Origin: Acinetobacter calcoaceticus
GTDB taxonomy: Bacteria; Pseudomonadota; Gammaproteobacteria; Pseudomonadales; Moraxellaceae
Assembly: GCF_016508255.1 (NCBI RefSeq)
Contig: NZ_JADVKT010000006.1
Coordinates: 1 to 64,000, forward strand
Direction of reading: 5' to 3'
Length of the DNA stretch: 64,000 nucleotides
A program made the translations under genes and the position numbers. Below are positions 35,584 to 44,735 of the stretch, piece by piece. The notes below the pieces were generated by a model. The model had not been told where the DNA came from and did no database searches. It saw nothing but the letters and a program-made list of their open reading frames with translations. Numbering within the stretch: the first letter of the stretch is position 1; each line of letters starts with the position of its first letter.

Positions 35584-36470
35584 TTATTTTTTGGCGTAAG
35601 GCGAATGGCATCAAGTACCACGAAGTTATCTTCGACATTAATGGTATGGCAACCATCATCTGCCTGATTCCAGTCTGGTAAAACCACTTCTAATAACTTT
35701 TCTTCATAAACTGTCGGGCTAAGCTGAGTAATCGCTTTTAATTCGATATTGCCCCCATAACGCTTTAAAGAATCTTGGCTTGGTCGAACCAGTTGCTCTT
35801 TATAAATAAAAGGTTTACCCGCCATACGGAATTGTTGACTGCCTCGGCATACTGGATTCATTGGATGCTCTTGCCAGTTCGGATTTAAAATATCTTCGGT
35901 AAAGAATAGATCTAAACGGTCACCAAATTTCTTACAATCACGACGCGTTGAAGTAAAAAGATACCATAACCCTTCATGATAAAAAGGTGTACTGTCGACC
36001 GCTTCAATACCTTCAATAAGATTAGAGTGTTTTTCCCATCTCAATGGAAACTCTGTACATTTCCAAAGCTCAATGGTTTTGTTTGCAGATGTTTCTGGAA
36101 TCATGTACCAGACATCTTTTACTTTAAATACACATGGGTAAGAAAGATGATAGTCGAGTTTTAGAATAGTCTCAGGTGGGGTGTAAGTTCCGTCTTTAAA
36201 TACTTCCAAAACAGAAAGAAAACCGACAGGATGTTCATCATCCACTTCTTCAAAGAAAATAAAATGACGATTATTTTCACAAGCATAAAAGCTATCTGCA
36301 AATGTAAACTTTCTAGGCGAGTGGATCTCAAAGAGTGAATCTAATTGCTCAAGTGTTGTAAACGGTTGTTCTAGCCAGCCAAAACGCATATACCAATGAG
36401 AGTTAAAAGATTTTGCTTTTTTTGATTGTTGGTATTTGTACCATTTTTTTTGAATCAGGCGATTTAGCAT
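35580..36470 (-). CDS. Glycoside-hydrolase-like beta-propeller protein (Ghy type)
   Basis: This 296-residue protein resembles a five-bladed GH43-like propeller. Repeated strands such as FTFADSFYACENNRHFIFFEEV, CVFKVKDVWYMIPETSANKTIELWKC, STPFYHEGLWYLFTSTR and GSQQFRMAGKPFIYKEQLVRPSQD support this. I see no proven catalytic triad, so it could be a hydrolase or an inverting transferase-like partner of the core pathway. In published OC loci a gene called ghy sits here. It is transcribed opposite to its neighbours and overlaps the GT4 gene by 4 bp. Confidence 0.72.
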   Translation of the reverse strand: MLNRLIQKKWYKYQQSKKAKSFNSHWYMRFGWLEQPFTTLEQLDSLFEIHSPRKFTFADSFYACENNRHFIFFEEVDDEHPVGFLSVLEVFKDGTYTPPETILKLDYHLSYPCVFKVKDVWYMIPETSANKTIELWKCTEFPLRWEKHSNLIEGIEAVDSTPFYHEGLWYLFTSTRRDCKKFGDRLDLFFTEDILNPNWQEHPMNPVCRGSQQFRMAGKPFIYKEQLVRPSQDSLKRYGGNIELKAITQLSPTVYEEKLLEVVLPDWNQADDGCHTINVEDNFVVLDAIRLTPKNN

Positions 36471-36538
36471 TAAATTTTACACTCGATATAACTATAATTC
36501 GATACACTATCTTTGAGTCATTTTACCATTTGAATGAA

Positions 36539-37294
36539 ATGAAAAAATATTTAATCAGTATTGAATCTGCTAATAGTGATCGTTTGAAGAAGCTGTACTC
36601 TCAGGCAACATTTTACAACTATAAAGATGAGTTTAAACAGTTCGGGGTAATTGGTAAAAACTTAAGCGTTAGTGAATATTTTCAACAAGGTGTAGCAGGC
36701 AAGAAAAAACCAATGACGCCTGGTGAACTTGGTTGTGCCATGTCTCATATTGCGGCGTTAAAAGATTTTTTAAGCTCTGATGAAGAATATGCCATTATTT
36801 TTGAAGATGATGTGATTGAACGTTTTGAAGTCGATTTTCAGGATTTAGAAAAACATATTAGTTCTTTGAATCTAGGTTCGTGCTTTTTCCTAAGCTTGGG
36901 CGGCATTCAAATGAAAATATGCAATCGTGTTCGTGGAAAATTTTTGTCAGAAGAGTTGTATAACCAAAAAATTCTAAAAGTTGATTATGACTATCTTGAA
37001 AAACTAGCCTATGCTTATGCCTATGTTGTAGATCGAAAAATGGCGCAGATGCTAGTAGATTATCATCAACCGTTAAAAATTTATGATCACTGGCAAGACC
37101 TTGTTGGTCGAGGTGATTTTAGTTTTTATGTCAGTTTTTTATTCGATCACCCGATCATTGAAAATAATGATTCGTTAAGCTATTTAGAAAAGGAACGTAG
37201 CTTAATTACTCCTATCTCACAAGATGACAGTGATTTGTTACGTTACTTAAGAGTTAAACTAAAGAAATATATACTTAATAAATATATAATTTAG
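36539..37294 (+). CDS. GT25 family LOS glycosyltransferase
   Basis: This 251-residue GT-A enzyme of the LgtB/LpsA type has MKKYLISIESANSDRLKKLY, KKPMTPGELGCAMSHIAAL, the DxD site YAIIFEDDVIERF, and LEKLAYAYAYVVDRKMAQML and DHWQDLVGRGDFSFYV at the acceptor side. ATG 36539 is chosen; earlier codons of the open frame lie within the promoter of the divergent ghy-like gene. The family adds galactose or glucose to LOS cores. The 3' half and the next gene are more AT-rich than the left part of the locus. Confidence 0.88.
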   Translation: MKKYLISIESANSDRLKKLYSQATFYNYKDEFKQFGVIGKNLSVSEYFQQGVAGKKKPMTPGELGCAMSHIAALKDFLSSDEEYAIIFEDDVIERFEVDFQDLEKHISSLNLGSCFFLSLGGIQMKICNRVRGKFLSEELYNQKILKVDYDYLEKLAYAYAYVVDRKMAQMLVDYHQPLKIYDHWQDLVGRGDFSFYVSFLFDHPIIENNDSLSYLEKERSLITPISQDDSDLLRYLRVKLKKYILNKYII

Positions 37295-37322
37295 TCATTC
37301 TTTAGATTTTCTTACTAATTTT

Positions 37323-38252
37323 ATGGTTAAGCAAAAAAATATTATTATCGGGTCAGCAACTGGATACAGTTCTGACCATATTTCTTCTTTTGTATATTCT
37401 TTAAAAAAGACAGACTTTGATGGCGTATTGGTTTTAATTATATATAAAGAGCAAATGACAGAATTTGTTAATGCATTTTCAGATATCAAGACTTTTAAAA
37501 TTGAATTTAAAGTTTCAACTATTGGGAAATTTAAATCGAAGTCAAAATATACAGGTATTTACAAATTTAAGTTTATAAAAAATATTTTTAAGAAAATTAT
37601 TGGTTTAACTGTAAATGAAGCAATTCCTGATTCAAAAATAAAAGCACTTAAAATCACAGGCTATCCACATGTGAGTCGCTTTTTTGAATATAAGGAAATT
37701 GTAGAAAATCATCCTGATGCTTCGTATGTATTGCTAACTGATGTCCGAGATGTTTTTTTCCAAAGTAATCCTTTTAAAGATCTTAGCAAAGGGCTCTTTG
37801 TAGGAATGGAAAATCCAGATTATACGATAGGTACTGAGCAATATAATCAAAAATGGATCTTGGATGCATATGGAGAGGTTTTTTATAATAGTGCAAAAGA
37901 TGAGCAAGTTTCATGCTCAGGTGTCACAATTGGAGATATGAACTCAGTTAAAGTCTATATCAATAAGATGATTGAAGAATTCTGCAAGCAGCCATATCAA
38001 AAAATGTCTGAAAGAATTTATGATCAGGCAATGCATAATAAATTATTAATTACCAATGATTTAGCAGACATAACTCGCTGTCAGCCATTTGAGTCTATTA
38101 TTGTAACTCTTGGATTATATCCAATAGATCAAATTGCCATTAATGATCAAGGTTTTATTATCAATCGCAACCAAAAAATCATTCCTATTGTCCATCAACA
38201 TGATAGACATCCGGAATTGATTCAGTTATGCGATAACTATATTGGGAAATAA
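37323..38252 (+). CDS. Putative glycosyltransferase with DxD-like LTDVRDVFF motif
   Basis: This 309-residue protein fits a GT-A nucleotide-diphospho-sugar transferase. It begins KNIIIGSATGYSSDHISSFVYSLKKT, has the strand ending YVLLTDVRDVFFQSNPF that would hold the metal and donor, and CSGVTIGDMNSVKVYINKMIEEF and YDQAMHNKLLI that match the acceptor end of bacterial members. Lys, Asn and Ile are unusually frequent and the DNA is strongly AT-rich, which suggests recent acquisition. The sugar is unknown. Its start is 29 bp after the GT25 gene. Confidence 0.7.
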   Translation: MVKQKNIIIGSATGYSSDHISSFVYSLKKTDFDGVLVLIIYKEQMTEFVNAFSDIKTFKIEFKVSTIGKFKSKSKYTGIYKFKFIKNIFKKIIGLTVNEAIPDSKIKALKITGYPHVSRFFEYKEIVENHPDASYVLLTDVRDVFFQSNPFKDLSKGLFVGMENPDYTIGTEQYNQKWILDAYGEVFYNSAKDEQVSCSGVTIGDMNSVKVYINKMIEEFCKQPYQKMSERIYDQAMHNKLLITNDLADITRCQPFESIIVTLGLYPIDQIAINDQGFIINRNQKIIPIVHQHDRHPELIQLCDNYIGK

Positions 38253-38291
38253 ATTTTAGGATTATCTAAACTTTATGATGGGAAGCGGATA

Positions 38292-38510
38292 TTAATTTTT
38301 ATCCGCATTTCCTTTTAAAACCATATAAATCAGCGCAACAAAAATAAGCAATGCACCTGCTAAGCTACTTACGCAGAAATAAAGAATACGTTGATTTGTA
38401 GTGATGTTAAATAATTCATTTGCAAGGATATAGCGCATGAAAAACCATTGCGCAAGAGAGAATACAATTACGATTAAAGCGTGTCGACGTACATCAGGGC
38501 GCATTGCCAT
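38292..38510 (-). CDS. Small two-helix membrane protein, unknown function
   Basis: This 72-residue protein has two hydrophobic helices (about 12-30 and 43-66) joined by a short loop, and a charged C-terminus KGNADKN. It begins MAMRPDVRRHALIVIVF. No family that I know fits, but it is not a shadow of another gene, since no other gene lies in this region. It stands opposite to the OC genes on both sides. A role in transport or in shaping the OC region is not indicated. Confidence 0.65.
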   Translation of the reverse strand: MAMRPDVRRHALIVIVFSLAQWFFMRYILANELFNITTNQRILYFCVSSLAGALLIFVALIYMVLKGNADKN

Positions 38511-38711
38511 AATGAATCACCAAGGGAGAAAAAGTGGTGATATTATGCCATTTGCCCACTTTCATCTCAATAGAGCCTGAATTAACGAAATTGTGTAGAA
38601 AAAATAAAAATGTGAATGAATTGTGAACTTTTATTAACATTAATAAATAGTAAAATCCCTTTTGTTTACTAATACTTTCATTACCTTGTTAATTTTGGCT
38701 TGGGGAGACTA

Positions 38712-39740
38712 ATGCAGCCTATTGATTTTGTACTGATTTGGGTAGACTCAACTGATACTAGATGGCAGCAAGATTATATATATTATAAATCTAAAGAAAC
38801 AAATATACAGGTGACGGAGCTTAATGAAGAGTGCCGTTATCGTGATTGGGACAACCTTCAGTACTGGTTCAGATCTGTTGAAAAATTCTGTCCTTGGGTA
38901 CGAAAAATTCATCTTGTAACCTGTGGTCATTTCCCTGAGTTTTTAGTCAAAAATCATCCTAAATTGAATTTGGTAACCCACGATCAAATTATAGATCCAG
39001 TTTGTCTGCCTACATTTAATTCTCATGCTATTGAAATTAATATCTATAAAATAGAAGGGCTTGCCGAAAATTTTGTGTATTTCAATGATGATACTTTTAT
39101 TAATCGACCTTTAGAACCTGAGTTTTTCTTTCAAAATGGTTTGCCTTGTGATGGTATTCGTCTGCAGTCCTTAATGGTGGTGGGGAAAGAGAACTTTTTG
39201 GGCGCAGTTGCTTTAACTGATGTTGCAATTATTAATAAATATTTTGATAAGAGAAAACTATTTAGAAACCATCCTTATGCTCTTTTTAATCATCGATATT
39301 CAATGAGTAATAATTGGGGAAATTTTTTAAGTTTATATAATCGAAAGTTCTCAAGCTTTTATAGTACTCACTTGCCTCAACCTTTTTTGAAGTCAGTTTT
39401 TGAAGAGGTTTGGAAAAATGAAGAGGCTTATTTAAAGGAAGTATCAAATCATCGATTTAGACAGCCTTTAGATGTGAATCAGTATCTTTTTCGGATGTGG
39501 CAGTTCTGTTCAGCCCAATTTTATCCAGTAAATATATTTGAACGGGGCCAAAACTTTAACTTAAAGCTACAAAATCTTCCTGAAATTAATCATGTGATTA
39601 AGAATGAGCAACTTCCACAGATTTGTTTAAATGATGATGAACACGTGGTCGATTTTGAAAAGCTTAAAACAGAAATTATTCAAATTTTTGACCAAAAATT
39701 TAAAACGCTTTCAAGTTTTGAAAAAGAAATATCTCATTAA
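38712..39740 (+). CDS. Stealth-family sugar-phosphate transferase
   Basis: This 342-residue protein shows Stealth regions: CR1 DFVLIWVDSTDTRW (5-18), CR2 from CRYRDWDNLQYWFRSVEKFCPWVRKIHLVTCG through THDQIIDPVCLPTFNSHAIEINIYKI to NFVYFNDDTFINRPL, and a later CR3-like HPYALFNHRYS. Stealth proteins transfer hexose-1-phosphate onto glycans and are known in capsule and exopolysaccharide synthesis. Here it would add a sugar phosphate to the LOS. ATG 38712 follows GGGGAGA; the TTG 12 bp upstream lacks support. It is the last OC gene, ending 64 bp before the aspS stop. Confidence 0.85.
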   Translation: MQPIDFVLIWVDSTDTRWQQDYIYYKSKETNIQVTELNEECRYRDWDNLQYWFRSVEKFCPWVRKIHLVTCGHFPEFLVKNHPKLNLVTHDQIIDPVCLPTFNSHAIEINIYKIEGLAENFVYFNDDTFINRPLEPEFFFQNGLPCDGIRLQSLMVVGKENFLGAVALTDVAIINKYFDKRKLFRNHPYALFNHRYSMSNNWGNFLSLYNRKFSSFYSTHLPQPFLKSVFEEVWKNEEAYLKEVSNHRFRQPLDVNQYLFRMWQFCSAQFYPVNIFERGQNFNLKLQNLPEINHVIKNEQLPQICLNDDEHVVDFEKLKTEIIQIFDQKFKTLSSFEKEISH

Positions 39741-39759
39741 AATTTGAAAATTACTCAAT

Positions 39760-39787
39760 AAAAAACCCTGCAAGAGCAGGGTTTTTT
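39760..39787. terminator. Bidirectional intrinsic terminator closing the OC locus
   Basis: AAAAAACCCTGC pairs with GCAGGGTTTTTT around AAGA. It ends the Stealth gene on one strand and aspS on the other. Confidence 0.92.
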
Positions 39788-39804
39788 ATTTGAAAATCTA
39801 AAAA

Positions 39805-41589
39805 TTATTTAGATTCTTCAGCTTTTGGCTTTTCACGTAAGCGGATGCCCAAGTCACGAAGCTGATTTGCTTCAACAGGAGCAGGTGCTTGTGTAAGTGG
39901 ACATTCAGCAGTCTTAGTTTTCGGGAATGCAATAACGTCACGAATTGAAGTCGCGCCAGTCATTAACATTACTAAACGGTCAAGACCAAATGCCAAACCA
40001 CCGTGAGGAGGAGCACCGTAACGAAGCGCATTTAATAAGAAGCTGAATTTCTCTTCTGCTTCTTCATCAGAAATACCAAGCGCTTCAAAAATCGCTTTTT
40101 GCATTTCTAATGTATAAATACGTAGAGAACCACCACCAACTTCAGTACCGTTCAATACCATGTCGTAAGCAACAGAAAGTGCTTCACCTGGATTGCTCTT
40201 CACTTCTTCTACACTTGATTTTGGTAGAGTGAATGGATGGTGAACAGAAGTCCATTTGCCATCGTCAGTTTCTTCAAACATTGGGAAGTCAACAACCCAA
40301 AGTGGAGCCCACTCACAAGTTGCAAGATTCAAATCATGGCCAATCTTCACACGAAGAGCACCCATTGCATCATTTACAACTTTAGCTTTATCAGCACCAA
40401 AGAATACGATATCGCCATCTTGCGCACCAACACGTGCCAATAGTTCAAGTACGATCGGTTCAATGAATTTCACGATTGGAGATTGAAGACCTTCAATTCC
40501 TTTAGCGAGTTCATTAACTTTGATGTAAGCCAAACCTTTTGCACCATAGATGCCAACGAATTTGGTGTATTCATCGATTGCACTACGTGGCAATGCTGCT
40601 GCACCTGGAACGCGTAAAGCAACAATACGGCCTTTAGGATCTTTTGCAGGACCAGCAAATACTTTGAACTCTACTTCTTGCATTAAGTCTGCAACGTCAA
40701 CGAGTTTCAACGGAATACGCATATCAGGTTTGTCTGATGCATAGTCACGCATTGCATCTGCATACGTCATACGTTGGAATTTATCAAATTTAACGCCAAG
40801 AAGTTCATCGAACATCTTCACAGTGAGGACTTCCATTAAGTCCATAATGTCATCGTCACTCATGAACGATGTTTCAACGTCGATTTGAGTAAATTCTGGT
40901 TGACGATCAGCACGTAAGTCTTCGTCACGGAAGCATTTCGCGATTTGATAGTAACGATCGATACCACCCACCATTAACAATTGTTTGAATAATTGTGGTG
41001 ATTGTGGAAGAGCATAGAAACTACCATTTTGTACGCGACTTGGTACTAAATAGTCACGTGCACCTTCAGGTGTCGCACGTGTCAAAATAGGTGTTTCAAC
41101 GTCCAAGAAACCATTGTCTTCGAAATAATTACGAATGAGGTTGGTCAATTTAGAACGGAAGCGTAAACGATCCAACATTTCAGGACGACGAATATCTAAG
41201 AAGCGATATTTCAAACGAATTTCTTCAGAAATATTGGTATTTTCATCATTTAAGGGGAATGGTGGAGTTTCAGAAGCGGCAAGAACTTCGATGTCTTTAC
41301 CTAAAACTTCAATTTGACCACTCACCATGTTGGCATTTTCAGTACCTTCATAACGGCGACGAACACGACCTGTAATTTTTAATACATATTCAGAACGTGC
41401 TTTATCTGCAGTTGCAAATGCTTCTGGAGTATCTGGGTCAATAACCACTTGAACGAGACCGTCACGGTCACGCATATCAAGGAAAATAACACCGCCATGG
41501 TCACGGCGACGATGTACCCAACCGCATAGTGTAACGGTTTGGTCGATTTGGGCTTCAGTTAAAGAGCCGCAGTAATGAGTTCGCATCAT
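39805..41589 (-). CDS. aspS: Aspartyl-tRNA synthetase
   Basis: This 594-residue class II synthetase of bacterial length has an OB-fold anticodon domain ([33 protein letters not shown]), motif 2 [18 protein letters not shown] and motif 3 [32 protein letters not shown] insertion domain lies between. It charges tRNA-Asp. Two adjacent ATGs (41589, 41586) make the start ambiguous by one residue. It is the right-hand flank of the OC locus. Confidence 0.98.
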   Translation of the reverse strand: MMRTHYCGSLTEAQIDQTVTLCGWVHRRRDHGGVIFLDMRDRDGLVQVVIDPDTPEAFATADKARSEYVLKITGRVRRRYEGTENANMVSGQIEVLGKDIEVLAASETPPFPLNDENTNISEEIRLKYRFLDIRRPEMLDRLRFRSKLTNLIRNYFEDNGFLDVETPILTRATPEGARDYLVPSRVQNGSFYALPQSPQLFKQLLMVGGIDRYYQIAKCFRDEDLRADRQPEFTQIDVETSFMSDDDIMDLMEVLTVKMFDELLGVKFDKFQRMTYADAMRDYASDKPDMRIPLKLVDVADLMQEVEFKVFAGPAKDPKGRIVALRVPGAAALPRSAIDEYTKFVGIYGAKGLAYIKVNELAKGIEGLQSPIVKFIEPIVLELLARVGAQDGDIVFFGADKAKVVNDAMGALRVKIGHDLNLATCEWAPLWVVDFPMFEETDDGKWTSVHHPFTLPKSSVEEVKSNPGEALSVAYDMVLNGTEVGGGSLRIYTLEMQKAIFEALGISDEEAEEKFSFLLNALRYGAPPHGGLAFGLDRLVMLMTGATSIRDVIAFPKTKTAECPLTQAPAPVEANQLRDLGIRLREKPKAEESK

Positions 41590-41759
41590 AATGAAGATTA
41601 TCCAAACTATATTGGCTGAAAAGACGGATGCGTAAACCGCGCACCGTCAAAAAAATAAGTTTTCGATTATGCCCTGTTGCATGGTTTGTCACAAGAAGTA
41701 GATCAAAAAACCGCAGAAATTAAGCGAAAAATGAGCAATTTGGCAGCAAGTTTTCCAAA

Positions 41760-42524
41760 TTACCCCATTCTTTGTTGTCTATCCAAAAATAGGAAAAGTA
41801 AGCACCCTAAACTAAATGTGCTGAGCCAACCTTGCATAAACTCATTAATAGAACGGCCGGTGAAATAATAGGTATCTGAGTGCCAAACTTCATGGGGAAT
41901 GTAGCGTGCATAATCCCAAAATGAAAATAAGCCTAAGACTGTAGATAGAATAAACAGAGACCATGCAAAAAATTTAATTTTTTTACTTACTGCCCAATGT
42001 TGTTTATGGCACTGGTAGTAATGAATACTCATCCAGCCTAAAAACGGTAATGCAAGAGCAGAGGAACCAAGTTGTAAAAGACGATACAAAGGATAGGGAT
42101 GTCCAAAAAGATGCACAGTTGTTGCTAATACGTCTTTAAATGCAAAAGTTCGGAAGTCTGAGTGTGTTAAACCATCCCAAATCAGATGAGTGGCGATACC
42201 GATAATGAGCGCGAATATAATTCCGATAAAAAACTGGATAAAACGTTTAAAAGAGTCTAATTTCAAATCATGTTGAATACCAAAAAAACGGTAAACAACA
42301 GGCCGATAAACTAAATACCAAATGACACAAAACAATAAACCTAATGCAAGGTTTGGGTAGAGTAGACCTTTCCATTGATGAGTCAGCATGCTGGACTGAA
42401 CTGTAAATAAGCGGTAAAGATCGGGTGTCATACTTCCAATTGCCAAAGCAGCAACTGGTAAAGTGTTTTGGCTAAGCTTAGATAGAGGCGGAGCTATAAC
42501 GGCATGAGAGATTGTAAAAGGCAT
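41760..42524 (-). CDS. DUF4184 membrane protein
   Basis: This 254-residue protein matches DUF4184: MPFTISHAVIAPPLSKLSQNTLPVAALAIGSMTPDLYRLF at the start, with conserved His and Asp residues of a metal-dependent hydrolase-like (YdjM) fold, and ATHLIWDGLTHSDF. About five membrane helices are visible. The conserved HxxxD-type residues hint at a membrane-bound metal enzyme, but no substrate is known. It lies between aspS and the zinc receptor, in the opposite direction to the latter. Confidence 0.8.
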   Translation of the reverse strand: MPFTISHAVIAPPLSKLSQNTLPVAALAIGSMTPDLYRLFTVQSSMLTHQWKGLLYPNLALGLLFCVIWYLVYRPVVYRFFGIQHDLKLDSFKRFIQFFIGIIFALIIGIATHLIWDGLTHSDFRTFAFKDVLATTVHLFGHPYPLYRLLQLGSSALALPFLGWMSIHYYQCHKQHWAVSKKIKFFAWSLFILSTVLGLFSFWDYARYIPHEVWHSDTYYFTGRSINEFMQGWLSTFSLGCLLFLFLDRQQRMG

Positions 42525-42608
42525 TAGAAATCAAAAATTACTCACATCATTTAATTGACCAGTCTAACGAATCATCTAATCAGAAATGTTTTTTATTGCA
42601 AAACAATC

Positions 42609-42631
42609 GAAATGTTATAATATAACAAAAA
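42609..42631. promoter_or_regulatory. Zur box upstream of the ZnuD-like receptor
   Basis: The bases GAAATGTTATAATATAACA (first 19 of the site) match the gammaproteobacterial Zur consensus GAAATGTTATAnTATAACA at every position; the final four bases do not. The palindrome overlaps a TATAAT -10 element at 42616-42621, so Zur bound to zinc would block RNA polymerase. It lies 18 bp before the receptor ATG. Confidence 0.8.
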
Positions 42632-42648
42632 AATATGGGTCATTGACT

Positions 42649-44661
42649 ATGCAGCTCAAAACACAGCTTTTTGTTCTCTCATTATTATCATTTTCTATTC
42701 AGCAAGTGATGGCAGCGGACGATACAAATACGAAGGAAGAGAAAACTGCCGAATTGGCAACAATTAAGGTTAAAGCCGAACCTACAGCGCCAATTAACAA
42801 TACGTCTTTGGCAGAAGGGGCAACCAGTATTGGTAATGCCTTAAATGGTCAAGCAGGGGTCTATTCAGCTCAATATACAGGTGGGGTGAGTCGTCCTGTC
42901 ATTCGTGGTCAAGATGGTACACGCGTTAAGATTGTACAAAATGGTGGCGATGTAATGGATGTTTCATCCGTATCGCCAGATCATGCAGTTACAGTTGATC
43001 CAAACTCTGCCCAAGATATTCAGGTATTAAATGGTCCTGAAGCATTATTATATGGTGCAGGTTCAGTTGGGGGGCTGGTAAATGTGGTTGATGAAAAAAT
43101 TCCAACCAGCATGCCAGACAAGGGTTATCAAGGAAAAGCTGGTGTTCGCTATAACTCAGGTAGTGATGAATTACTTTATTCAGGGCAAGCGACAGTTGGT
43201 TTAGGTGATCATGTTGCGCTACGTGTTGGTGGTTTAAAGCGCGATGCCAATGACTATATCTTGCCTAAAGATTTACAAACAGATGAACGTCGTCAGGACA
43301 GCACTTTTGCCGAATCTAAAAATTATAATGCTGGACTGTCTTGGATTGGGGACCGTGGATTTATCGGTGCGTCATTTAGCCAACGCCATGATCAATACGG
43401 TATTCCTGCTGATAATGAGCTTTATAGTTCTTGTGGTCGTGATGGCTTGCATCTCGTGTGTGGAACTGGTGATCCATCAACAGATCATGGGCATGATCAC
43501 GAACATGATGCTTCATGGATTAATCTTAAAGAAAAGCGTTATGACTTAAAAGCTGAGTTAAAAGACCCGTTTGCAGGTTTTGCTAAAGTTGCAGCGCAAG
43601 CGAGCTATACCGATTATCAACATGAAGAAATGCATGGCAGTGATGTTGGAACAACCTTTAAAAGCAAAGGTATAGATAGCCGAGTTACATTAGAGAATAA
43701 TGCTTGGGCTGGTTGGACAGGGCAAGTTGGGGCGCAATATACCCAACAAAAACTAAATATTGTTGGTGATGAGTCCATTATGGACCCAAGTAAAACCCAG
43801 CGTTATAGTGTATTTGGTTTGCAACAAAAACAAATCAATAACGTCAATCTTGCGGTTTCTTCACGTATTGATCATCAAACCATCGACATTGAGTCAGATC
43901 AAAAAAATTACACGGGTACAGGATATTCGGTTGCTGTTACAGCAAGCTGGGAATTTATTCCGCAATACAAATTGTCATTTACAACATCACACCAAGAGCG
44001 TTTGCCATTTGCTCAAGAGTTATATTCAGACGGTGTTCATATGGCAACCAATACCTATGAGTTGGGTAATGATAACCTGAAAAAAGAACGCTCAAATAAT
44101 GTTGAGTTAGGTTTGCACTTTGACAATGATCTCTTGAAATATAATGTAAGCGTGTTCCACAACCGTTTTGATAATTTCATTTATGCCAATACTTTAGATG
44201 AATACAAGGGATTCCGTCTCATTCAATATAGTCAAGATGCAGCGAAATTTTATGGTGTTGATGCTGATCTAAGCTACCAAATTTCACCTGTATATAATTT
44301 AGGGCTATTTGGTGATTATGTTCGCGGCAAAATTGATAATGAAAATGCGCCACGTATTCCTGGCGGACGTTTAGGTACTAAAGTCAAAGCAGATTTTGGC
44401 GATGGTTGGGATGGTTCTGCCGAGTATTATCATGTGTTTAAACAAGATGATATTGCTAATTATGAAACCAAGGGACAAAGCTATAACATGCTGAATTTAG
44501 GTGTTGGTTATAACGGGAAATATGGCAACGTTGGCGATTATCGTGTGTTCCTAAATGCGAATAACTTGCTGGATAGTCGAATTTATCAACATGAGTCTTT
44601 CCTCGCAAATGTTCCTCAAGTCGGACGTAATTTTACTGTAGGGGTAAACTTTAGTTTCTAA
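42649..44661 (+). CDS. znuD: TonB-dependent zinc receptor, ZnuD-like
   Basis: This 670-residue outer-membrane receptor has a signal peptide (MQLKTQLFVLSLLSFSIQQVMA), a plug with VSRPVIRGQDGTRVKI and DVMDVSSVSPDHAVTVDPNSAQDIQVLNGPEALLYGAGSVGGLVN, and a 22-strand barrel ending VGRNFTVGVNFSF with terminal Phe. A His-rich loop DHGHDHEHD (279-287) is expected to capture zinc. ATG 42649 begins the signal peptide; the frame from 42586 only crosses the promoter. Together with the Zur box this supports zinc uptake under limitation. Confidence 0.92.
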   Translation: MQLKTQLFVLSLLSFSIQQVMAADDTNTKEEKTAELATIKVKAEPTAPINNTSLAEGATSIGNALNGQAGVYSAQYTGGVSRPVIRGQDGTRVKIVQNGGDVMDVSSVSPDHAVTVDPNSAQDIQVLNGPEALLYGAGSVGGLVNVVDEKIPTSMPDKGYQGKAGVRYNSGSDELLYSGQATVGLGDHVALRVGGLKRDANDYILPKDLQTDERRQDSTFAESKNYNAGLSWIGDRGFIGASFSQRHDQYGIPADNELYSSCGRDGLHLVCGTGDPSTDHGHDHEHDASWINLKEKRYDLKAELKDPFAGFAKVAAQASYTDYQHEEMHGSDVGTTFKSKGIDSRVTLENNAWAGWTGQVGAQYTQQKLNIVGDESIMDPSKTQRYSVFGLQQKQINNVNLAVSSRIDHQTIDIESDQKNYTGTGYSVAVTASWEFIPQYKLSFTTSHQERLPFAQELYSDGVHMATNTYELGNDNLKKERSNNVELGLHFDNDLLKYNVSVFHNRFDNFIYANTLDEYKGFRLIQYSQDAAKFYGVDADLSYQISPVYNLGLFGDYVRGKIDNENAPRIPGGRLGTKVKADFGDGWDGSAEYYHVFKQDDIANYETKGQSYNMLNLGVGYNGKYGNVGDYRVFLNANNLLDSRIYQHESFLANVPQVGRNFTVGVNFSF

Positions 44662-44696
44662 GGCTTAACACGAAACTAAACTTGAAAAATCAATCT

Positions 44697-44735
44697 AAAA
44701 GACCTAACTTGAAAGCATTAAGTTAGGTCTTTTTT
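44697..44735 (+). terminator. Terminator hairpin ending at the next start codon
   Basis: A perfect 14-bp stem, AAAAGACCTAACTT (44697-44710) with AAGTTAGGTCTTTT (44720-44733), ends znuD. The T-run stops at the base before the ATG of the phospholipase-D gene (44736), and the possible ribosome-binding AGGT lies in the 3' arm. Confidence 0.9.

Noticed and set aside
29429..39740. Capsule (K) locus
   Set aside because: There is no wza-wzb-wzc export set and no wzx or wzy. The flanks are ilvE and aspS, which mark the OC locus instead.
41677..41868. Short plus-strand open frame at the end of the DUF4184 gene
   Set aside because: It has no ribosome-binding site, overlaps the DUF4184 coding region and lacks any protein-like composition.
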